The position numbers and the translations under genes are program-made. Source: an uncultured Chloroflexota bacterium (GTDB taxonomy: Bacteria; Chloroflexota; Anaerolineae; Anaerolineales; Anaerolineaceae). Taken from it: a DNA stretch of 64,000 nucleotides. Positions within the stretch are counted from its first letter, which is position 1. Each line of letters opens with the position of its first letter. The notes under the pieces are model-generated. The model ran no database searches and had not been told where the DNA came from. It saw only the letters and a program-made list of their open reading frames with translations. Positions 59,241 through 64,000 of this stretch are shown here, piece after piece. Location: NCBI GenBank assembly GCA_902786265.1, contig CADACE010000006.1, positions 1-64,000 on the forward strand. The letters run 5' to 3'.

Positions 59241-62234
59241 ATGATTACAAGAAAGAAAAATATTATTATTTTTCTGATGGTTTTGCTCACGGCTTTACAA
59301 CCGGTCCTGACGGCAGGGATGACAGTTTCTGCCCAGAATAGTTCCGATAATCCCACACAGGAAAAACAAGTGAAAATTGCCATTTTTTCCGATATTCATT
59401 ATGTGATCGATCAGCAGCGCAGCGAGGCGGGCGAAGCAGCGATGCATTATTCCGCTCTCACGGAAAGCCGCATGGAGCAGGAGATCAGCACGATCCTCGA
59501 TGTAGCCCTTGAACAGGCAGCCGGAGAAAACCCGGACGTCCTGCTGGCCTGCGGAGACCTGCTCAGCAACGGGGAATATGCAGGCGCAAAATCCCTGGCT
59601 GAAAAGTTCAAAGCAGCCAAAAAGGATATGGAAGGTCTGAAGCAGACCGGGATTTACGTCGTAAATGGGAATCACGACATCAATAATTCCTATTCCTCCG
59701 ATTTTACCAAAGATGAATACTGGAATGCAGAACGTGTCCTGCCGAAAGACTTCAAAGAAATTTTCGATGGGCTGGGATACGGTGATGCCGATTCTTATGA
59801 TCAAAACCCTGCCCGCCGCCGTACATACACCCCGGAAGGTGAACTCGCGGGAGGCCTTTCCTACGTCACCGAAATCGCGGAGGGCGTCACGCTGATCGTC
59901 CTGGATACCGGCATATACTCCGGCGATATAACTGAACATTACGGTGCGGCACAGCAGACCCCCGGGCGGATCTCCGATGGGCTGCTGGCATGGGCAGTCA
60001 AAGAAGCTCAGACAGCAAAAAGCAAGGGGAACCTGGTTCTCGCCATGTGCCATCACGGGGTGGTCCCTCATTACAGCGAAGAAGTCAAGCCGGAAGACAT
60101 GGACTGGTTCATGAGTTCCTTTCTCATCGCGGACTGGGAATCCCGTGCCATGGCGCTGGCAGACGCGGGCGTTACCGCTGTTCTGACCGGCCACACCCAT
60201 GCCAGTGATATCGCCAAATATGTCTCCCCGGACGGCAACGTCCTCTATGACATCGAAACCGCCGCTCTCTGCGCATATCCCACCGCCTGGCGAACCCTCA
60301 CCATCACCATCGACGGAACCGGGCAGGACAAGACCTACGGTTTTTCCGTTGATACCCACTTTATTGATAAGGATTTCGCAGGGAAGGAAGAAAAAACCGC
60401 AGACTGGAAGATCATGTACGGAGAGAACGAAGGGAAAACCTTCGCAGATTACGAAGGGAGCATGCAGGAGTACGGAAAAGAAAAGTCCCGCTACCACCAG
60501 GATACGCTCAAGCCCATGATCGATTACATGCTGCGGGTTTATCTTTATGACTTTATCAAATCAAACGGCTCTCTTGAAAACTACCTTGTACAACTTTTAG
60601 GCGGCAGTGAAGGGGACAGCCTGAAAGATGTCATCGCACCTCTGGTACCGCTGATACCGGTATTTGTAAGCCTTGATCAGACTTTTGAATATGCCCCCTA
60701 TCAGATCACTCTTTCAACTACGGCACCAAAATCCGCTGATCAGGGCTCAAAAATAAAAATCTATGTAACGGTCACAACAGAGAACGAAGAACCCGGTCAT
60801 GGCGAGCTGGACATTGATCTCGATTTTCTTCCGCAATACGCAGAGGATCTGGTCAGAAAAATTGATGCCGAGCTCCTGAAGGAAGATTGGATGACAAACA
60901 ATTACGGCACTGAAAACCAGCTGCTGGAGAATATCGTCGATGCGCTTTCCTCAGCGATGGAACCCTTGCTGATAGAAACAAAACTTGATGAATCCGACCC
61001 GGATACCACGGTCCTGAACATCTATAACGATGCGATGATGGCATGGGCTCATGGCGAAGAAGGGAAAGCAAGCGCCGAAACCCAGGCCAGACGGAAAGAA
61101 TGGAACGAGCTGCTGACAAGCGATAGATTTATTGATTCAGCCAAACAAAACATCCTGGCCGGATTATTCAATCTGGATAACTTCTCGATTATTTCTGAAA
61201 TACTGGGAACCAAATTCACCGAGGACCCGGAAGAACAGATCATAACATTTACTTCCGATGGAAAAGAAGCGTATTCATCGATCTATACCCTTTTCGAGTT
61301 GATTACACAGGTCGACTCTCTTTCCTCTGTTATAAGCCTCGTTCAGATAGCTTACATGTTCAGCCAGGACACTGTCTTATCTATCATTCCCGAAGACTTA
61401 TTACAAACGACAGCTGAAATGCTTGCGGCATTGCAGAAGGGATTTACTAACGACACGAACATCCCCGAGGATTCCAAATGGGATTTTCATACCGTCCTGT
61501 TTTATGCTGATGATACGGGGAACCCCTCGTATTCCGTCACAACGATCGAAGAGGACAAGATCCCGGATATATTCATTTCAAAATTGCCCCAGGTACAGTG
61601 GTTCACGGCACCGGAAGGCGGCGATCCGGTTGATCCTGCAGGAAACTTAAAAACACTTTACCGTATCTATGCGCACATTCCCAGGCCGGAACCTTCACCT
61701 ACACCGGAACCACCCTTCTTCCCCATTATCGGGAATTGTCTCCCCGCAACCGGTTTTTCCGCTTCACAGTTCACACCGCTGCGGGAACGTCCGCTGGGGC
61801 TCAGCTACGGCGTTACCGACCTCACACTGCAGATACCGGCACTGGATGTGGCTGAACCGATCCTGACCATTCCGGAAGATAACGGCAGTTTTCCGGTGGA
61901 ATGGCTGGGCAGGAACATCGGCCTGCTGGAAGGCAGTGCCAAACCGGGGAAAGGCATCACGGTCCTTACCGGGCACAACCATCTGAACACCACGGAAGCC
62001 GGCCCGTTCCTGCTGCTCGGCACCCTTTCTGAGGGAGACAAGATCATGATCACCGATAAGCATAATGAATTAATTTCCTTTAAGGTTTATGGAAATTATA
62101 AGATCGGTGCTGAAGATTTCGAATCAATTTCCGGTTATCTTAAAGAAAACTCATTATTGATGATCACCTGCGAAGATGAAGCTGCCGAAGGCGGCTACAT
62201 CAACCGCCGCGTCATCCTCGCCGAACCGCTGTAA
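59241..62234 (+). CDS. Secreted metallophosphoesterase fused to LPATG motif and sortase domain
   Basis: 997 residues, GGAGAGAGCC before the start. A signal peptide occupies about 1-30 (IIIFLMVLLTALQPVLTAG). The calcineurin-like phosphoesterase core spans roughly 45-380: FSDIHYVID, CGDLLSNGE, VNGNHDINN, CHHGVVPH and LTGHTHASD supply all metal ligands. A long middle region (about 380-810) has no domain I recognise. After a PEPSPTPEPP hinge comes LPATGF at 834, directly followed by a sortase-type domain with catalytic-like His in TGHNHL (about 912-914), Cys977 in LMITCEDE and Arg near 989 (INRRV). So one chain carries an enzyme, a sortase recognition motif and a sortase. It is presumably exported and could attach or process itself. 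Confidence 0.9.
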   Translation: MITRKKNIIIFLMVLLTALQPVLTAGMTVSAQNSSDNPTQEKQVKIAIFSDIHYVIDQQRSEAGEAAMHYSALTESRMEQEISTILDVALEQAAGENPDVLLACGDLLSNGEYAGAKSLAEKFKAAKKDMEGLKQTGIYVVNGNHDINNSYSSDFTKDEYWNAERVLPKDFKEIFDGLGYGDADSYDQNPARRRTYTPEGELAGGLSYVTEIAEGVTLIVLDTGIYSGDITEHYGAAQQTPGRISDGLLAWAVKEAQTAKSKGNLVLAMCHHGVVPHYSEEVKPEDMDWFMSSFLIADWESRAMALADAGVTAVLTGHTHASDIAKYVSPDGNVLYDIETAALCAYPTAWRTLTITIDGTGQDKTYGFSVDTHFIDKDFAGKEEKTADWKIMYGENEGKTFADYEGSMQEYGKEKSRYHQDTLKPMIDYMLRVYLYDFIKSNGSLENYLVQLLGGSEGDSLKDVIAPLVPLIPVFVSLDQTFEYAPYQITLSTTAPKSADQGSKIKIYVTVTTENEEPGHGELDIDLDFLPQYAEDLVRKIDAELLKEDWMTNNYGTENQLLENIVDALSSAMEPLLIETKLDESDPDTTVLNIYNDAMMAWAHGEEGKASAETQARRKEWNELLTSDRFIDSAKQNILAGLFNLDNFSIISEILGTKFTEDPEEQIITFTSDGKEAYSSIYTLFELITQVDSLSSVISLVQIAYMFSQDTVLSIIPEDLLQTTAEMLAALQKGFTNDTNIPEDSKWDFHTVLFYADDTGNPSYSVTTIEEDKIPDIFISKLPQVQWFTAPEGGDPVDPAGNLKTLYRIYAHIPRPEPSPTPEPPFFPIIGNCLPATGFSASQFTPLRERPLGLSYGVTDLTLQIPALDVAEPILTIPEDNGSFPVEWLGRNIGLLEGSAKPGKGITVLTGHNHLNTTEAGPFLLLGTLSEGDKIMITDKHNELISFKVYGNYKIGAEDFESISGYLKENSLLMITCEDEAAEGGYINRRVILAEPL

Positions 62235-62260
62235 TAAACACAAAGTATTCAATAACATGA

Positions 62261-62288
62261 CGGCCATAGTGTTTGAGCACTATGGCCG
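62261..62288 (+). terminator. Terminator-like hairpin after the phosphoesterase-sortase gene
   Basis: CGGCCATAGTG (62261-62271) pairs perfectly with CACTATGGCCG (62278-62288) around TTTGAG, followed by CTGATTTT. A weak T-run makes it a probable rather than certain terminator. Confidence 0.65.
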
Positions 62289-62294
62289 CTGATT

Positions 62295-62624
62295 TTAATG
62301 GAAAAAGGCATCCCGCCATCTTTTCAACAGAAAACCGCAGAAAAGCGGAAAGGTATAGATTTGGTTTTCAAATCCGATATCCGTCATACCAAGCTTTATC
62401 CCAAAGCGAATGTCGGGGTAATGATCTGATTTGATGAGTGTAGACAGGCTTTTTGATTTGCCGTTCGCCGCTTTCACTTTCACAGGAACCAACGCATCAA
62501 CAGTACGGATAAAAAAGTCTTCTTCAAGGCGGGAGTCATCTCTCCGATAATAATAAAGATCAAACCCCTGTTTTCGAAGCAATTCCCCTGCAATATTTTC
62601 ATAAAGGGCTCCTTTATTGGAATT
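62295..62624 (-). pseudogene. C-terminal remnant of a DUF4143 ATPase
   Basis: About 105 residues: NKGALYENIAGELLRKQGF, YYYRRDDSRLEEDFFIRT and PVKVKAANGKSKSLSTLI are the start of the DUF4143 endonuclease-like tail and its end, but the ATPase half and most of DUF4143 are absent. The reading frame lacks a credible start codon. It is the third DUF4143 trace in the window. Confidence 0.75.
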
Positions 62625-62640
62625 TCTTTGCTTGTTACAC

Positions 62641-62687
62641 TTTTCTGAGCGAATATTTTGTAATTTTTACATTTTTCTGAGCGAATA
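62641..62687. repeat. Paired direct repeat upstream of the DUF4143 remnant
   Basis: TTTTCTGAGCGAATA occurs at 62641-62655 and 62673-62687, 32 bases apart. The repeat sits just before the remnant gene, similar in layout to the repeats in front of the intact DUF4143 gene at 19977 though different in sequence. Confidence 0.55.
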
Positions 62688-62714
62688 ATTACGCGTTTCT
62701 GCATTTAATTGCAA

Positions 62715-62748
62715 AAAGGATGTCCCTCTCAACAGGGAGGCATCCTTT
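62715..62748 (-). terminator. Terminator after the sugar permease gene
   Basis: AAAGGATG (62715-62722) pairs with CATCCTTT (62741-62748), extended inside by CCCT/AGGG across a small bulge; on the minus strand TTTTTG follows. It lies 36 bases past the permease stop. Confidence 0.7.
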
Positions 62749-62783
62749 CAAAAAACTTACGTATGACGTCTTGCGTCCGGGCT

Positions 62784-63908
62784 TTATCCCTTGACGGAAC
62801 CGGCCATCATACCGCGGACGAAGTAGCGCTGCAGGCTCAGGAAGACGATCAGCGGGACGATCATGGAGACGAAGGCGCCGGCTGTCAGCAGGTGCCAGTC
62901 CTGACCGCGGGTACCGACGATGTTCGCCAGTGCCTGGGTAATGACCATCTTCTGACCGCCGCCGAGGATGACCAGGCCGACCAGGTAGTCATTCCAGACC
63001 CACAGGAACTGGAAAATACCGAAGGAGGCGATGGACGGGACGGACAGAGGCAGGATCAGGCGGGTGAAGATCGTGAAGTTGGAAGCGCCGTCAATGAAAG
63101 CGGATTCCAGAATTTCCCGCGGGATCGTGCTGATGTAGTTGAAGAGCAGGTAAATGGCCAGCGGCAGACCGAAGCCGGTATGCGCCATCCAGATGCCGAG
63201 GAACTGCCCGGAGAGGTTCACCTTGGAAAGGTCGCTCAGGACCGGGACGATCGCGATCTGCAGCGGGACGACCATCATTGCCACAACCATGGAGAAGAAC
63301 AATTTTCTTCCCGGGAAGTTCAGCCAGGCAAAACCATAAGCGGCGAAGGCTGCGATCAAAATCGGGATGATCGTTGCCGGAACGGTAACGGTAATGGAGT
63401 TCAGGAACGCGGAACCCAGGGATGATCCGTTACGGGTGAGGGTTTCACCGTTTTCGCCGGTATACTGAATTTTCTTACCGGTAAGAACGTTGCGGTAGTT
63501 ATCGAGAGTCAGGTTGCTTTCAAAACCAACCATTTTCTTCTCATACAGCTTCAGCGTACGTGTACGCTTGGCACCGTACCACTGGACTTTGGTACCGTTA
63601 ACATCAACACCGCTTTTGAATGAATCAAAAGTACCGGTAATGACCTTGCTGTTCGGCATGGTGACTTCAATTTCACCGTTGACATCAACATCGCTATCTA
63701 GTTTGATTTCACCGACTTCCTGCCATTCCTGATGCGGGAAAACACGCCACCAACCGCTGTTGAACACATTGGTGGAATTTCGGAAGGAGGTTACGAGCAC
63801 CCCGAACACCGGGATGAACCAAATCAAACAGAGAATGACCAACACCAGGTGAGTAAGGAATGAAGAAGACTTCTTCTGCTCAGATAAGCTTCCAGATTTT
63901 GCAGCCAT
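62784..63908 (-). CDS. Carbohydrate ABC transporter permease (MalG/AglG-like)
   Basis: 374 residues, about six membrane helices. The EAA loop is STIPREILESAFIDGASNFTIFTRLILPLS, the tail ends ITQALANIVG...RYFVRGMMAGSVKG, typical of MalG-type permeases. Between the first and second helix sits an extra ~100-residue outer domain (EVGEIKLDSDVDVNGEIEV through WYGAKRTRTLKLYEKK), longer than in E. coli MalG and like that of alpha-glucoside permeases. The ATG shares one base with the stop codon of the gene before it (TAATG), so they are co-translated. Substrate unknown. Confidence 0.92.
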   Translation of the reverse strand: MAAKSGSLSEQKKSSSFLTHLVLVILCLIWFIPVFGVLVTSFRNSTNVFNSGWWRVFPHQEWQEVGEIKLDSDVDVNGEIEVTMPNSKVITGTFDSFKSGVDVNGTKVQWYGAKRTRTLKLYEKKMVGFESNLTLDNYRNVLTGKKIQYTGENGETLTRNGSSLGSAFLNSITVTVPATIIPILIAAFAAYGFAWLNFPGRKLFFSMVVAMMVVPLQIAIVPVLSDLSKVNLSGQFLGIWMAHTGFGLPLAIYLLFNYISTIPREILESAFIDGASNFTIFTRLILPLSVPSIASFGIFQFLWVWNDYLVGLVILGGGQKMVITQALANIVGTRGQDWHLLTAGAFVSMIVPLIVFLSLQRYFVRGMMAGSVKG

Positions 63909-64000
63909 TAGAATGCCTTCCTTTCATTGAATTGTCTCAGGTTCATAATCATCACCGGGATAACCAGGATGAGGAGGACGATAGCGATCGCGGACGCACG
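63908..64000 (-). CDS. Carbohydrate ABC transporter permease (MalF-like), C-terminus only
   Basis: The last 30 residues are readable: ASAIAIVLLILVIPVMIMN then LRQFNERKAF and TAA at 63910-63908. A final helix followed by a short basic tail ending this way is typical of MalF-type partner permeases. The rest lies beyond the right edge. Confidence 0.75.
   Translation of the reverse strand, partial: RASAIAIVLLILVIPVMIMNLRQFNERKAF

Overview
The window is a bacterial chromosome segment of roughly 50% GC with dense, mostly minus-strand operons. Several traits point to an anaerobic member of the Chloroflexota, most likely class Anaerolineae: membrane Ser/Thr-kinase and FGE-type proteins with long Thr/Ala/Gln-rich or TPT-rich linkers; an LPATG motif placed directly before a sortase domain; a 7TM sensor ending in a short helix-turn-helix tail; a T-box leader; and a dispensable-looking set of sugar/alpha-glucan genes. 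This is inference from protein style. No rRNA or marker phylogeny is available in the window.

Layout. 1-2369: the start-proximal part of a zinc-ribbon Ser/Thr kinase running off the left edge. 2543-3440: a gene-free mosaic of diverged repeats. 3.5-8.2 kb: DUF35 protein, MATE exporter, methyltransferase, membrane-anchored papain-like protein. 8.2-13.4 kb: a four-gene co-directional cluster of SprT-like metallopeptidase, helical/WD40 protein, DUF1257 (Ycf35-like) and Ycf46-like AAA ATPase, followed upstream by a TPR protein and an Rrf2 regulator. 15.3-19.1 kb: XdhC-like protein, DnaK and a membrane DnaJ-like protein. 20-21 kb: an AAA/DUF4143 ATPase behind a striking repeated operator. 21.4-28.1 kb: a housekeeping operon (GNAT, 7TM sensor, FtsK, CDP-alcohol phosphatidyltransferase, Lgt, GNAT). 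28.5-31.4 kb: Obg and a serine carboxypeptidase. 31.4-33.4 kb: two half chromate transporters with an unknown partner. 33.6-35.6 kb: TrpB2 controlled by a tryptophan T-box. 35.8-39.7 kb: a second DUF4143 ATPase, a PepV-like peptidase, tRNA-Pro(GGG) and a GDPD. 39.8-49.5 kb: HtrA, ketopantoate reductase, Fmt, a pseudo-PP2C/FGE fusion, RecQ, NnrD and a small membrane protein. 49.6-54.1 kb: a complete Fe3+-type ABC importer with a cre-like operator in its promoter. 54.3-58 kb: amylosucrase and trehalose synthase. 58-59.1 kb: decayed Rpn-type PD-(D/E)XK elements. 59.2-62.2 kb: a secreted metallophosphoesterase fused to LPATG plus sortase. 62.3-64 kb: a DUF4143 remnant and two sugar-ABC permease genes, the last cut by the right edge.

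How parts work together. Amylosucrase (sucrose to alpha-glucan plus fructose) and trehalose synthase (maltose to trehalose) form one transcription unit ending in a clear terminator; the sugar permeases at the right edge fit the same carbohydrate lifestyle. The kinase at the left edge and the FGE protein at 43.7-45.9 kb share one architecture (cytoplasmic phospho-signalling domain, one membrane helix, low-complexity linker, extracytoplasmic domain), suggesting envelope sensing. The most notable candidates for something undescribed are the AAA/DUF1257/WD40/SprT cluster, the phosphoesterase-LPATG-sortase fusion, the pseudo-PP2C/FGE fusion and the repeated operators near DUF4143 ATPase loci.
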